A DNA stretch of 64,000 nucleotides from Pseudomonas sp. TH41 (GCF_016650695.1 NZ_JAEKFH010000003.1:330001-394000); one strand, 5' to 3'; numbered from the stretch's first letter, positions 41,629 to 53,681 are shown. Program-made: numbers and translations. The notes: generated from the sequence alone by a model not told the origin.

Positions 41629-42293
41629 TGGGCTTGCCCGCCGAACAGGTACCCTTGACCGCGACGGGTTTCGATCACGCTACGACCGAGTTTGCGTCGC
41701 AGGTGATTGACGTGGACTTCCAGCACATTGGAATCGCGCTCGGTTTCACCGTCGTAGAGGTGTTCGGCGAGGTGGCTTTTGGAGAGGATCTGTTCGGGGT
41801 GCAGCATGAAGTAACGCAACAGACGGAATTCAGCGGCGGTGAGCTGGATGTCGGCGCCGTCGCGGGTCACGCATTGACGGCCCTCATCCAGGTGCAAGCC
41901 GGCCGCCTTGAGGGTCGGCTGATTGGCCTGACCGTGGGACCGGCGCAACAATGCCTGAACCCGCAAATGCAACTCTTCGGGGTGGAACGGTTTGGTCAGG
42001 TAATCGTCCGCGCCAGCCTTGAGGCCTTCGATCCGTTCGGCCCAGGAACCGCGCGCGGTGAGGATCAGCACCGGCGTCGACAATCCGCCAGCGCGCCATT
42101 GGGTCAACACCTCAAGCCCCGGCAACCCCGGCAGGCCGAGGTCGAGGATGATCAGGTCATAGGGTTCGCTGCTGCCCTGGTACACCGCGTCGCGACCGTC
42201 GGCCAGCCAGTCCACGGCATAACCCTGGCGGTTGAGCCCGGCCATCAATTCGTCGGCCAGGGGCACGTGGTCTTCCACCAGCAGCAATCGCAT
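41625..42293 (-). CDS. OmpR-family response regulator (PhoP-like)
   Basis: A 222-residue regulator. Receiver domain with E-D pocket (V-E-D-H), phospho-Asp in [15 protein letters not shown] and T-K-P-F-H, followed by a winged helix ([24 protein letters not shown]). The middle gene of a unit mini-ORF, PepSY protein, regulator, kinase, all on the minus strand with gaps of at most 4 bp or small overlaps. PepSY neighbours suggest an envelope or metal-ion signal; the ligand is unknown. Confidence 0.92.
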   Translation of the reverse strand: MRLLLVEDHVPLADELMAGLNRQGYAVDWLADGRDAVYQGSSEPYDLIILDLGLPGLPGLEVLTQWRAGGLSTPVLILTARGSWAERIEGLKAGADDYLTKPFHPEELHLRVQALLRRSHGQANQPTLKAAGLHLDEGRQCVTRDGADIQLTAAEFRLLRYFMLHPEQILSKSHLAEHLYDGETERDSNVLEVHVNHLRRKLGRSVIETRRGQGYLFGGQAQ

Positions 42294-42296
42294 CGA

Positions 42297-42602
42297 TCAA
42301 TCTTCCTTGTCTTTCAATAAACGGCCAGTGACGGCTTCGATGTCCAGTTCGCGGACCACGCCTTCGGTGGTCAACAGCTCGACTTCATACAGGTAGACGT
42401 CGTGTTTTTCTTCGAGATCGGCTTCCAGCAGTTTGGAACCGGGGTAGCGGTCCAGCGCCTGTTGCAACAGCTGTTCCAATGGCAGGATCACACCCTGCTG
42501 ACGCAGGCGCAGGGCTTCGTCCTGATTCAGCTCGCGCGCCATGACCGCCGAGCAAAAAGCCAGCAGCGCCAAAGCCAGGCATGAAAAAGAAAGCACCTTC
42601 AT
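42297..42602 (-). CDS. Exported PepSY-domain protein
   Basis: A 101-residue periplasmic protein. Signal peptide M-K-V-L-S-F-S-C-L-A-L-A-L-L-A-F-C-S-A-V-M-A, then one PepSY unit: N-Q-D-E-A-L-R-L-R-Q-Q-G, L-E-Q-L-L-Q-Q-A-L-D-R-Y-P-G, Y-L-Y-E-V-E-L-L-T and D-I-E-A-V-T-G-R-L-L-K-D. PepSY domains often accompany two-component systems and may tune the sensor. The start overlaps the stop of a 36-codon frame (TAATG), and the stop is 3 bp before the regulator gene. Confidence 0.88.
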   Translation of the reverse strand: MKVLSFSCLALALLAFCSAVMARELNQDEALRLRQQGVILPLEQLLQQALDRYPGSKLLEADLEEKHDVYLYEVELLTTEGVVRELDIEAVTGRLLKDKED

Positions 42603-42712
42603 TACGTATCCTGTTTCCCGGACGACACAAGGGTACCCGCATCGCGCAGCCTCAGGGCTTCATCGGGGCCGAGGTCGAGAGCATGGGCGATGCTGGCGGT
42701 CAGGACTTTCAT
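42602..42712 (-). CDS. 36-codon frame, likely internally deleted PepSY gene
   Basis: Minus strand ATG 42712 with GGAGA seven bases upstream opens a 36-residue frame: M-K-V-L-T-A-S-I-A-H-A-L-D-L-G, P-D-E-A-L-R-L-R-D-A-G-T-L and the end S-G-K-Q-D-T. Its D-E-A-L-R-L-R matches the start of the PepSY protein encoded next, and K-Q-D-T resembles PepSY tails ending K-D-H-Q-D-T (from memory). It may be a PepSY gene that lost its middle in frame, or a leader peptide coupling translation. It ends in TAATG shared with the next gene. Confidence 0.5.
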   Translation of the reverse strand: MKVLTASIAHALDLGPDEALRLRDAGTLVSSGKQDT

Positions 42713-42824
42713 CGGTGTCTCCGTATCTTTGTGTGTCGCCTACGGGGGCACCTTAGCGATCCGAACTTAACTGAAACTGAATTGCCATCATGGAGCACCG
42801 CACCGTGCAATCACGGGCTGATTT

Positions 42825-43988
42825 TTATTGCGCCAACACCTCGTCTGCCCGGCCGCCTTCCTGCTGTATCACCAAGTGAATGAAGTGCAGTTTGGCGATC
42901 ACCGCAGGTGAAAGGACAAACGGATAGAAGTCCGGCTGCCCCATGCTGCGCGACAGTTCATTGAGCATGCCGGCCAGTTCGATCCACGCATTGACGAACG
43001 ACAGGAACGCCGCGCCACCGGGATGGTGTGGATCGTAGAGGGTGCTGGGCGGGAATGGCTGATAGTCGAAATCCATTTCCCGGGCGCTCATGCCAAAACC
43101 CAGCGCCGTATCTACCGCGTCCATCATGTGCAGGTAGTGAGCCCAGGTTTCGGCCCAGTCCTCCCAAGGGTGCATGGTGGCGTAGGCGCTGACGTAATGC
43201 GGTTGCCAGTCGAGGGGCGCGCCTTGCTGATAATGCCGCTCCATCGCGTCGGCATAATTGGCGCGCTCGTCACCGAACACACCGCGAAAGTGCTCCAGCC
43301 ACTGGCTGTTGGCGATCAATCGGTCCCAGTAGTAATGCCCGACTTCATGCCGAAAGTGCCCGAGCAACGTGCGATACGGTTCGTGCATCTGCACCCGGAC
43401 CTGCTCGCGATGGGCATCGTCGGCTTCCTTGATATCGAGGGTGATCAGGCCGTTGGCGTGGCCGGTGGTCGGCGGATTGCCTTCGAGGTCGACACCGATG
43501 AAATCGAAGGCCAGGCCGGTCTCTTCGTCCACGGTTTTCGGGATCACCTGCAAGCCGAGGCTGACTAACTGAGCGACCAGGCGCCGCTTGGCAATTTCGA
43601 CCTTGCGCCAGCGTTCGTGGTTTTCTGCAATGGATAGATCAGGGATGGTGTGGTTCAAGCTGCACGCGATACATAACGCATCGTGGCCGTTGGCCGGCAG
43701 CAACCAATTACACGCGGCGGGGGTATCGAGGTTGGCACAGCGGCTGAACACGCCCGCCTCGAGATCGACATCGAGTAACCATGTATTGGCTAGAGGGCCA
43801 GGCTGCAGTGAGGACAGGCGACTCTGCTCCGGCTGATAACCCAGCGCCGCCGAACAGGCCAAGCATTGGCTGTTGCGAAAAAACAGCGACTGCCCGCAGC
43901 GGCAATGCCAGACCTTGCTGTTGCGCGAGCTTTCCCCGATGAAAGGCGCGGCGATGCGTGAGCTGAGCTGTTCGAAGAAGCGGTGCAT
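42825..43988 (-). CDS. Putative zinc-binding metallopeptidase
   Basis: A 387-residue protein. N-terminal zinc ribbon W-H-C-R-C-G-Q-S-L-F-F plus S-Q-C-L-A-C (about residues 28-46). The catalytic H-F-R-H-E-V-G-H-Y-Y-W, an H-E-x-x-H zincin motif, is near residue 215-222, and D-W-A-E-T-W-A-H-Y lies downstream where a third ligand is expected. No signal peptide, so presumably cytoplasmic. It matches a family known only as putative zinc-binding metallopeptidases. Monocistronic. Confidence 0.88.
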   Translation of the reverse strand: MHRFFEQLSSRIAAPFIGESSRNSKVWHCRCGQSLFFRNSQCLACSAALGYQPEQSRLSSLQPGPLANTWLLDVDLEAGVFSRCANLDTPAACNWLLPANGHDALCIACSLNHTIPDLSIAENHERWRKVEIAKRRLVAQLVSLGLQVIPKTVDEETGLAFDFIGVDLEGNPPTTGHANGLITLDIKEADDAHREQVRVQMHEPYRTLLGHFRHEVGHYYWDRLIANSQWLEHFRGVFGDERANYADAMERHYQQGAPLDWQPHYVSAYATMHPWEDWAETWAHYLHMMDAVDTALGFGMSAREMDFDYQPFPPSTLYDPHHPGGAAFLSFVNAWIELAGMLNELSRSMGQPDFYPFVLSPAVIAKLHFIHLVIQQEGGRADEVLAQ

Positions 43989-44065
43989 GGCGATCTCTCC
44001 CTGGGGCTTGCCAAGACTAGATCATTCTCGGGCCATGATCGTTCCTGCGTATTGGGTGGGGGAAA

Positions 44066-44176
44066 TCAAAAGATCGCAGCCTTCGGCAGCTCCTACAGGG
44101 GATTGGCGGTCACCGCACGTTTGGCGGAAACGACATCGATCTACTGTAGGAGCTGCCGCAGGCTGCGATCTTTTGA
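44066..44176. repeat. REP-A inverted pair
   Basis: TCAAAAGATCGCAGCCTTCG from 44066 pairs with its inverse ending at 44176. It lies between the peptidase start and the ligA end. Confidence 0.92.
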
Positions 44177-44193
44177 TCTTGTGCTTCCCTGTG

Positions 44194-46596
<2,403 letters not shown>

Positions 46597-46616
46597 TCAT
46601 CTCATCAAGATCAAGA

Positions 46617-46683
46617 TCAAGAGATCGCAGCCTCGTTTCACTCGACAGCTCCTACAGAGTGAAACGAGGCTGCGATCTCTTGA
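46617..46683. repeat. REP-A variant with GTTTCACTC arms
   Basis: TCAAGAGATCGCAGCCTCGT continues TTCACTC and pairs with GAGTGAAACGAGGCTGCGAT ending at 46683. The central TTCGGCAG of the common REP-A type is replaced by CGTTTCACTCGACAG. The same variant recurs at 63088-63181. Confidence 0.9.
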
Positions 46684-46685
46684 CT

Positions 46686-47540
46686 TTAGCGCTTCTGGGT
46701 CAGGGCACGACGTTCGAATTCGACGATGCGCTGACGGTAGTGCTCAATCGTCTGGGCGGTCAGCACGCTGCGCTGGTCGTCTTTCAGTTCGCCGTTCAAT
46801 TCCTGGGACAGTTTGCGTGCCGCAGCCACCATCACGTCGAAGGCTTGCTTCGGATGACGCGGGCCTGGCAGACCGAGGAAGAAGCTCACCGCCGGCGTGC
46901 TGAAGTGGTCGATGTCGTCCAGGTCGAAGACGCCCGGCTTGACCGCGTTAGCCATCGAGAACAGCACTTCGCCATTGCCGGCCATGCTTTCGTGACGGTG
47001 GAAGATGTCCATCTCGCCGAAACGCAGACCGCTCTCCAGAATGTTCTGCAACAGCGCCGGGCCTTTGAAACCGGCCGCGTCGCGGCAGATCACGCTGATC
47101 ACCAGCACTTCTTCGGCTTGCGGTTGCTCTTTTTCGCTGACCGAAGGCGCGGCCTTGGTGTCATCCGGGAAATCGTCGTCACGGCTGCTGAAGCTTGGGC
47201 CGCCGTCCAGGTCCAGGCTGAGGTTCATGTCGCCCTGGGAGGGCTCGCCATGGCCACGCTTGCCGCGCTTGGAACCCGAATCACGGGGTTCACGGGCAGG
47301 CATGCTGACCGACGGCAGATCATGCTCGTCCAGTTGCGGTTCTTTGTGCGTATCCAGCACGCGGGGCGGGCCCAACAGCTCGGCGCCGGTGTCCTCTTCC
47401 GGCAGGTTGGACAAACTTCGATCAAGACGGAATTTCAGTTTTCCCTTACCGCCGCGCATGCGACGCCATCCATCGAAAAGAATACCGGCAATGACAATAA
47501 TGCCGATGACGATCAGCCACTCGCGCAGACCGATTTCCAT
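46686..47540 (-). CDS. zipA: Cell division protein ZipA
   Basis: Inner-membrane anchor of FtsZ, 284 residues. N-out transmembrane helix at about 6-24 ([17 protein letters not shown]), a basic stretch ([12 protein letters not shown]), a charged flexible linker to about 145, and the C-terminal FtsZ-binding domain ([21 protein letters not shown]). Upstream smc is 268 bp away with no gene between; smc-zipA-ligA is the usual Pseudomonas order. Confidence 0.95.
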   Translation of the reverse strand: MEIGLREWLIVIGIIVIAGILFDGWRRMRGGKGKLKFRLDRSLSNLPEEDTGAELLGPPRVLDTHKEPQLDEHDLPSVSMPAREPRDSGSKRGKRGHGEPSQGDMNLSLDLDGGPSFSSRDDDFPDDTKAAPSVSEKEQPQAEEVLVISVICRDAAGFKGPALLQNILESGLRFGEMDIFHRHESMAGNGEVLFSMANAVKPGVFDLDDIDHFSTPAVSFFLGLPGPRHPKQAFDVMVAAARKLSQELNGELKDDQRSVLTAQTIEHYRQRIVEFERRALTQKR

Positions 47541-47808
47541 GTAATCCCGTGCCTCTATAAAAAATGCTGAAAAATAAGGGGTTTACAACTCGTAAACCGC
47601 TTTAAAACGTGGCGCCAACTCTATGTTCTGACAGGCGTTTTGCCCACGTATACGAAAAATTGACATTAAACTAGCACGACCAAAGGCAACTTTACACCGT
47701 CAGTCACAATGGCTTGAGCGAATATGTCGATTGGCCAGCAAGTAGAGACCGGTAATTCGCCAAACCCCACGCGAATACGTGCTCTACATTGTCCTACAAG
47801 GCCGCACC

Positions 47809-50800
47809 TCAGGCCTCAACCATCGCCATCGCCTCCTCGACATCCACTGCCACCAGTCGCGAGCAACCCGGTTCGTGCATCGTCACCCCCATCAGTTGAT
47901 CGGCCATTTCCATGGCGATCTTGTTGTGGGTGATATAGATGAACTGCACCGTCTGCGACATCTCTTTGACCAGCCGTGCGTAGCGTCCAACGTTAGCGTC
48001 ATCCAGTGGCGCGTCAACTTCATCGAGCATGCAGAACGGCGCCGGATTCAACTTGAAGATGGCAAAAACCAGGGCCAATGCTGTCAGGGCTTTTTCGCCA
48101 CCGGAGAGCAAATGGATGGTGCTGTTCTTCTTTCCTGGCGGCCGCGCCATGATCGTCACCCCTGTATCGAGTAGATCTTCGCCCGTCAGTTCCAAATACG
48201 CGCTGCCACCACCGAAAACTTTTGGGAAAAGTGCCTGTAAACCGGCATTGATCTGATCAAAGGTATCTTTGAAGCGGTTTCGCGTTTCCTTGTCGATCTT
48301 GCGAATCACGTTTTCGAGCGTGTCCAGCGCTTCCACCAAATCGTCGTTTTGTGCATCCAGATAACGTTTACGCTCGGATTGTTGCTGGTATTCGTCGATG
48401 GCCGCCAGGTTGATCGCACCGAGGCGCTGAATCCGAGCGGCAATGCGTTCGAGCTCTTCCTCGGCGTCCTTCTCGTTCGCCTCGGCCGTCAGCGTGGCGA
48501 GCACGCCGTGAAGGTCGTAGCCGTCTTCGAGCAATTGATCTTCGAGGGTCTTGCGGCGCACGGTCAGGGCTTGCCATTCCATGCGCTGGTGTTCGAGCTG
48601 GCTGCGGATCAGTTGGGATTGCTGTTCGGCCTGATTGCGGCGCTTCTCGGCATCGCGCAGTTCGCGGTCGGCATCTTCCAGGGCGATCTGCGCAGCCTTG
48701 AGTTCTTCGTCGACGGTCATGCGCTTGTCGAGCAACTCTTCAAGTTTGAGGCGCAGCTCTTCCAGCGGTGCCTCGCCCTCTTCCAGATTGAGGCTGAGCT
48801 GTTCCCGCTTTTCGGTCAGCCGCTCGGACTGCATCTCCAGCCGTTCCAGCGCCTGACGCGTCGAATCGTGCTGCGCCTTGAGTGAACCCAGGCGTACCGC
48901 CAATTGATGCGCGTGATCCTTGTGTTGCCGGGCTTCCTGACGCACGCGATCAAGTCGCTCGCGAAGGCTGTCGCGCTGAGCCAGCAGCAACTCTCGCTGC
49001 TCGGTGTCCAGCGCCATGGCATCCAGCGCTTCCTGCAATTGCAGGCGCGCTTCGCCGATCTGTTCGTGCTCCAACGCGCGCTGCTCGCCCAACTCGGTGA
49101 GCTCTTCGTCGAGGCGCGTGCGGCGCAGCGTCAATTGTTCAGCCTTGGCTTTGCCGGCGGACAGTTGAGCTTTTAATTCACCTTGCTGACGGGCTTCATC
49201 CTGCAGCAAGCGACGCAAATGCTCGCGACCGTTTTCCTGCTGACGCTGCTGCGCCCGCAGGTTTTGCAACGTAGTTTCCAGCGTTTCGACCGTGGCTTCG
49301 CGCTCTTCACGCTCCAGGCCCAGACGCTGGATTTCCTGACCACGGGCCAGCACACCGCTTTCCGCTTCGCTGGCCCGACGCACACGCAAAAAATGGCGCC
49401 CGACCCAGTAACCGTCGCGGCTGATCAGGCTTTGGCCGACAGTCAGTTGGCCGCGCAGGACCAAGGCCTGCTCAAGGCTGTCGACCGGTTTAACCTGGCC
49501 CAGCCACGGCGACAGATCGATTGGCGCTTCAACTTTATCGAGCAAGCTGCCCGGCATACGCACGCCATCACTGGCTGGGCTCAGCAATCGCAGATCGCCT
49601 TGGGTAAACCCGGCCAGATCGAAGCCACCGAAATCGTCCACCAGCACCGCTTGCAGATCGGCGCCGAGCACGGTTTCCACCGCCAGCTCCCAACCCGCTT
49701 CAACCTTCAGGCCTTCCGCCAGACGCGGGCGATCCGCCAGATGCTGTTCGCGCAGCCATTGCGCGGTGCCGGTGCCCGGATCGAGCGCGGCCTGCTGCAG
49801 GGCTTCAAGCGATGCGAGTCGACCGTTGAGGCGCTGCAAATCGCCCTGAGCCTGTTGCTGATTTTGCAGGGCCAATTGCAATTCCTGGCGCAGTTGCTCC
49901 AGGCGTTCAACCTGCGCTTCTTCGCTGGCCTGTAAATCTTCGAGCGTCGCTTCGCTGGCCGCCAGCTGTTCGCTGAGTTCCATGATCGCCGCGTCTTCCG
50001 GATCCGCCGAGAGCAAGTCGCGCTCTTCGCCAAGGCGCTTCTGGCGATCAGCCAAACGCTCCATGCTGGTTTCCAGCTGCTGGATCCGTGACTGTTGAAC
50101 CTCGGATTGACGTCGAGGTTCGGCGGCGGTGAGGTTGAACGTGTCCCACTGCTCCTGCCAGCCGTGCATGGTGGTTTCAGATTCTTCCAGCGCCGCGGCG
50201 GCTTCTTCGGCAGCGGCACTGGTGACTTCCTGTTCCGGCGTGAGCTGGTCGAGCTCTTCGCCGAGGGTCAGCAGCAAGGTGCGGTCATGGCCCAGGTGAG
50301 ACTCGGTTTCCAGTCGCGCGCGCTCGGCTTCCTTCAAATCGTCCTGCAATTGACGCAGACGCTGTTGACCGTGCTGAATGCTCTGCTCGACCCGGGCGAT
50401 GTCGCCGCCGACCGAATAGAAGCGTCCTTGCACCAGATTGAAGCGTTCCGAGAGGTCGTGATGCCCGTCACGGAAGCGTTCGATGCTCGCGTCTGCGTTG
50501 CGCTGCTCGGCGACCAGCGCTTCGAAGGTGATTTCCTGAGTGCCGATGATCGCTTCACGCTGGCCCACCTGCTCGTTCAACGCCTGCCAACGCAAGGCCG
50601 ACAGCTGGGCCTTGAGCTGACGCTCTTCGCCTTTGAATTCCTGATACTTCTTGGCGGCTTCGGCCTGGCGGTGCAAGCGTTCGAGCTGACGCTCAAGCTC
50701 TTCGCGCAAGTCGGTCAGGCGGGCCAGGTTTTCGTGAGTGCGGCGGATGCGGTTCTCGGTCTCGCGCCGGCGCTCCTTGTACTTGGAGATGCCGGCCGCT

Positions 50801-51297
50801 TCTTCGATGAAGTTGCGCAGGTCTTCGGGCTTGGACTCGATCAGCTTGGAGATCATCCCCTGCTCGATGATTGAGTAGCTGCGCGGGCCGAGGCCGGTGC
50901 CAAGGAAGATGTCGGTGATGTCGCGGCGGCGGCATTTGGTGCCGTTGAGGTAGTAAGTGGTCTGACTGTCGCGGGTCACTTTGCGGCGAATGGAAATTTC
51001 CGCATAGGCGGCGTATTCGCCGAGCAGGGTGCCGTCGGAGTTATCGAACACCAGCTCGATACTTGCCTGGCTCACCGGTTTGCGGCTGGTGGAGCCGTTG
51101 AAGATGACGTCGGTCATCGACTCGCCGCGCAAGTTCTTGGCCGAGCTCTCGCCCATCACCCACCGGACGGCGTCGATGATGTTCGACTTGCCGCAACCAT
51201 TGGGCCCGACCACTGCCGCCATGTTACTGGGGAAGTTCACCGTGGTCGGGTCGACGAAGGATTTGAACCCCGCCAGTTTGATGCACTTGAGCCGCAC
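47809..51297 (-). CDS. smc: Chromosome segregation protein Smc
   Basis: Condensin-like ATPase of 1,162 residues. N-terminal Walker A V-V-G-P-N-G-C-G-K-S-N (about 28-38), coiled coil, hinge at about 500-670, returning coiled coil, and C-terminal signature L-S-G-G-E-K-A-L-T-A with Walker B F-C-M-L-D-E-V-D-A-P-L-D. The start is GTG at 51297 (V/M-R-L-K-C-I-K-L-A-G-F), which matches the family N-terminus exactly; the frame open further upstream runs into the GntR gene. GTG lies 2 bp after the GntR stop, so the genes are probably co-transcribed. Confidence 0.96.
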   Translation of the reverse strand: MRLKCIKLAGFKSFVDPTTVNFPSNMAAVVGPNGCGKSNIIDAVRWVMGESSAKNLRGESMTDVIFNGSTSRKPVSQASIELVFDNSDGTLLGEYAAYAEISIRRKVTRDSQTTYYLNGTKCRRRDITDIFLGTGLGPRSYSIIEQGMISKLIESKPEDLRNFIEEAAGISKYKERRRETENRIRRTHENLARLTDLREELERQLERLHRQAEAAKKYQEFKGEERQLKAQLSALRWQALNEQVGQREAIIGTQEITFEALVAEQRNADASIERFRDGHHDLSERFNLVQGRFYSVGGDIARVEQSIQHGQQRLRQLQDDLKEAERARLETESHLGHDRTLLLTLGEELDQLTPEQEVTSAAAEEAAAALEESETTMHGWQEQWDTFNLTAAEPRRQSEVQQSRIQQLETSMERLADRQKRLGEERDLLSADPEDAAIMELSEQLAASEATLEDLQASEEAQVERLEQLRQELQLALQNQQQAQGDLQRLNGRLASLEALQQAALDPGTGTAQWLREQHLADRPRLAEGLKVEAGWELAVETVLGADLQAVLVDDFGGFDLAGFTQGDLRLLSPASDGVRMPGSLLDKVEAPIDLSPWLGQVKPVDSLEQALVLRGQLTVGQSLISRDGYWVGRHFLRVRRASEAESGVLARGQEIQRLGLEREEREATVETLETTLQNLRAQQRQQENGREHLRRLLQDEARQQGELKAQLSAGKAKAEQLTLRRTRLDEELTELGEQRALEHEQIGEARLQLQEALDAMALDTEQRELLLAQRDSLRERLDRVRQEARQHKDHAHQLAVRLGSLKAQHDSTRQALERLEMQSERLTEKREQLSLNLEEGEAPLEELRLKLEELLDKRMTVDEELKAAQIALEDADRELRDAEKRRNQAEQQSQLIRSQLEHQRMEWQALTVRRKTLEDQLLEDGYDLHGVLATLTAEANEKDAEEELERIAARIQRLGAINLAAIDEYQQQSERKRYLDAQNDDLVEALDTLENVIRKIDKETRNRFKDTFDQINAGLQALFPKVFGGGSAYLELTGEDLLDTGVTIMARPPGKKNSTIHLLSGGEKALTALALVFAIFKLNPAPFCMLDEVDAPLDDANVGRYARLVKEMSQTVQFIYITHNKIAMEMADQLMGVTMHEPGCSRLVAVDVEEAMAMVEA

Positions 51298-51299
51298 GC

Positions 51300-51959
51300 T
51301 TAAGCGCCCGTCAGGGCGGAAACCACCAGATCGCAACTGCGCTGGGTGTAAGCCGTCAGCACCTCGCGAATCTGCGGAAAGTCACGGGCTATCACGGCGG
51401 CGAGCAAGCGTTCGAACAGCGCCAGGAACTCGCTCATCGAGGCCTTGCGCTGGTCCAGGGCGAGAAAATACGCGCGGCTCATGGCGGGCTGCAGATTCTC
51501 GACGGTTTCCTGCAAGTAAGGGTTGTTGGCGAACGGATAGGCGGCGCGCATCACGTTGAAGCTGTCGTCGACGAAGGTCCGGATATCCTGGCGCTCGTAG
51601 CTGGCGCTCAGGCGCTGCTGAATCTGCACGAACGGCGCCAGGTCAGGCTGGACTTGCCAGCCCGTGGCCACGGCGTTACCGAGCAAGATATAGAGCTCGC
51701 TCATGAGTTTGCACAGGCTCTGGACCTTGTGGGCGGTGAGTTCGGTCACATGGGCACCGCGTCGCGGCAGGATCGCGATCAAGTGACGGCGCTCGAGAAT
51801 CAGCAAGGCCTCACGGACCGAACCGCGACTGACATTAAGGGCCAGCGTGACCTTCTGTTCCTGGATGCGCTCCCCGGGCTTCATTTCGCCGCGAATGATG
51901 CGTTCGGCGAGGTGGTGAGCGATTTGCTCGGCGAGGCTGTCCGGCGCCTTGAACGTCAT
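51300..51959 (-). CDS. GntR-family regulator (FCD domain)
   Basis: A 219-residue FadR-type regulator. N-terminal winged HTH (R-I-I-R-G-E-M-K-P-G-E-R-I-Q-E-Q-K-V-T-L-A-L-N-V-S-R-G-S-V-R-E-A-L) and an alpha-helical FCD ligand domain. It is divergent from xdhA across 267 bp holding two TGAC-N6-GTCA repeats, so it probably controls purine catabolism, yet its 3' end abuts smc on the same strand. This would put smc downstream of a purine-responsive gene. Confidence 0.9.
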   Translation of the reverse strand: MTFKAPDSLAEQIAHHLAERIIRGEMKPGERIQEQKVTLALNVSRGSVREALLILERRHLIAILPRRGAHVTELTAHKVQSLCKLMSELYILLGNAVATGWQVQPDLAPFVQIQQRLSASYERQDIRTFVDDSFNVMRAAYPFANNPYLQETVENLQPAMSRAYFLALDQRKASMSEFLALFERLLAAVIARDFPQIREVLTAYTQRSCDLVVSALTGA

Positions 51960-52131
51960 GGTTGTCCTTCAAACTCTTCGATTTGCACAAGCGGCGCAGT
52001 GTAGCGCAATTGATACGCCATGGCCGAGTGCCCACTCGGCGGTTTTTGGCACGATTCAAGCAAAAAAGCAGGCTATCCCGCGAGGGTCAATACTGATGAA
52101 ACGTACTGTTGATCGCCAAAACACGATTTCC

Positions 52132-52168
52132 TGACCTTTAAGTCAGAAAATCATTGACCGAAAAGTCA
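52132..52168. promoter_or_regulatory. Double TGAC-N6-GTCA operator candidate before xdhA
   Basis: TGAC-CTTTAA-GTCA (52132-52145) and TGAC-CGAAAA-GTCA (52155-52168) are two dyads with the same arms and the same 6-bp spacer, offset by 23 bp, about two helical turns. They lie 59-95 bp before the xdhA start. Site of a dimeric GntR regulator is the simplest reading. Confidence 0.6.
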
Positions 52169-52226
52169 GACCTGATAAATTCGGTTCAAAGCGGTTAACA
52201 ACAATAATGAGTCTGCGAGGCCTTCC

Positions 52227-53681
52227 GTGATCCAGTTTTTACTAAACCAGGAACTCCGTAGCGAGCACGCCCTGGACCCAAACCTGACCGTGCTCAATTA
52301 TCTGCGCGACCATGTGGGCAAATCCGGCACCAAAGAAGGCTGCGCCAGCGGTGACTGCGGCGCCTGCACGGTGGTGGTCGGCGAGTTGCAAACGGATGAG
52401 GATGGCCGCGAACACATTCGCTATCGCAGCCTCAACTCGTGCCTGACGTTCGTTTCGTCACTGCACGGCAAACAACTGATCAGCGTCGAAGACCTCAAGC
52501 ACAACGGCGAGCTGCACAGCGTGCAAAAAGCCATGGTCGAGTGCCACGGCTCGCAGTGCGGCTTCTGCACCCCCGGCTTCGTCATGTCGCTGTTCGCGCT
52601 GCAAAAGAACAGCGATCAACCGGACCTGCATAAAGCCCACGAAGCGCTGGCCGGCAACCTCTGCCGCTGCACCGGCTATCGACCCATCCTCGCCGCCGCC
52701 GAGCAATCCTGCTGCGGCCAGCAGCCGGACCAGTTTGATGCCCGTGAAGCCGACACCATCGCCCGCCTGAAAGCCATTGCCCCCTCCGATATCGGCGAAC
52801 TCAACAGCGGTGACAAGCGCTGCCTGGTGCCGCTGACGGTGGCCGATCTGGCCGACCTCTACGACGCTTATCCACAGGCCCGCCTGCTGGCTGGCGGCAC
52901 CGATCTGGCGCTGGAAGTCACGCAATTCCACCGCACGCTGCCGGTGATGATTTACGTCGGCAACGTCGCTGAAATGAAGCGCATCGAGCGCTTCGACGAT
53001 CGACTGGAAATCGGCGCCGCCACCGCCCTCTCCGATTGCTATGAGGCTTTGAAAACCGAGTACCCGGACTTTGGCGAACTGCTGCAACGCTTTGCTTCCT
53101 TGCAAATCCGTAACCAGGGCACCCTCGGCGGCAACATCGGCAACGCCTCGCCCATCGGCGACTCGCCACCGCTATTGATTGCATTGGGCGCACAGATCGT
53201 CCTGTGCAAAGGTGAAACCCGGCGCACGATGGCGCTCGAGGATTACTTCATCGATTACCGGGTGACCGCGCGTCAGGAAAGCGAGTTCATCGAGAAGATC
53301 ATCGTGCCCCGTGCCAGTGCCGAACAACTGTTCCGCGCCTACAAGGTGTCCAAGCGTCTGGACGATGATATTTCCGCCGTCTGCGCGGCGTTCAACCTGC
53401 GCATCGACAACGGCGTGATTGCGGACGCCCGCGTCGCCTTCGGCGGCATGGCGGCCACACCAAAACGCGCCAAGAGTTGCGAAGCCGTCCTGCTCGGCGC
53501 CCAGTGGAACAACGCCACCGTCGAACGCGCCTGTGCCGCACTGGCCGAAGATTTCACGCCGCTCTCGGACTTTCGCGCCAGCAAGGAATATCGCCTGCTC
53601 AGCGCGCAGAACCTGCTGCGCAAATACTTCATCGAACTGCAAACGCCGCACATCGAAACTCGGGTGACCGCTTATGTCTAA
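52227..53681 (+). CDS. xdhA: Xanthine dehydrogenase small subunit XdhA
   Basis: Iron-sulfur/FAD subunit of 484 residues for hypoxanthine and xanthine oxidation to urate. Plant-type [2Fe-2S] motif C-A-S-G-D-C-G-A-C-T-V-V-V (about 40-52), second cluster G-F-C-T-P-G-F and N-L-C-R-C-T-G-Y-R-P, and FAD domain L-L-A-G-G-T-D-L-A-L-E-V-T and G-N-I-G-N-A-S-P-I-G-D. GTG 52227 follows GCGAGGCC. It overlaps xdhB by eight bases. Confidence 0.97.
   Translation: MIQFLLNQELRSEHALDPNLTVLNYLRDHVGKSGTKEGCASGDCGACTVVVGELQTDEDGREHIRYRSLNSCLTFVSSLHGKQLISVEDLKHNGELHSVQKAMVECHGSQCGFCTPGFVMSLFALQKNSDQPDLHKAHEALAGNLCRCTGYRPILAAAEQSCCGQQPDQFDAREADTIARLKAIAPSDIGELNSGDKRCLVPLTVADLADLYDAYPQARLLAGGTDLALEVTQFHRTLPVMIYVGNVAEMKRIERFDDRLEIGAATALSDCYEALKTEYPDFGELLQRFASLQIRNQGTLGGNIGNASPIGDSPPLLIALGAQIVLCKGETRRTMALEDYFIDYRVTARQESEFIEKIIVPRASAEQLFRAYKVSKRLDDDISAVCAAFNLRIDNGVIADARVAFGGMAATPKRAKSCEAVLLGAQWNNATVERACAALAEDFTPLSDFRASKEYRLLSAQNLLRKYFIELQTPHIETRVTAYV

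Noticed and set aside
40315-42602. BqsRS/CarRS iron- or calcium-sensing system
   Set aside because: The PepSY neighbour fits, but the kinase periplasmic loop has no R-E-x-x-E motif, so only a generic PhoPQ-like call is made.
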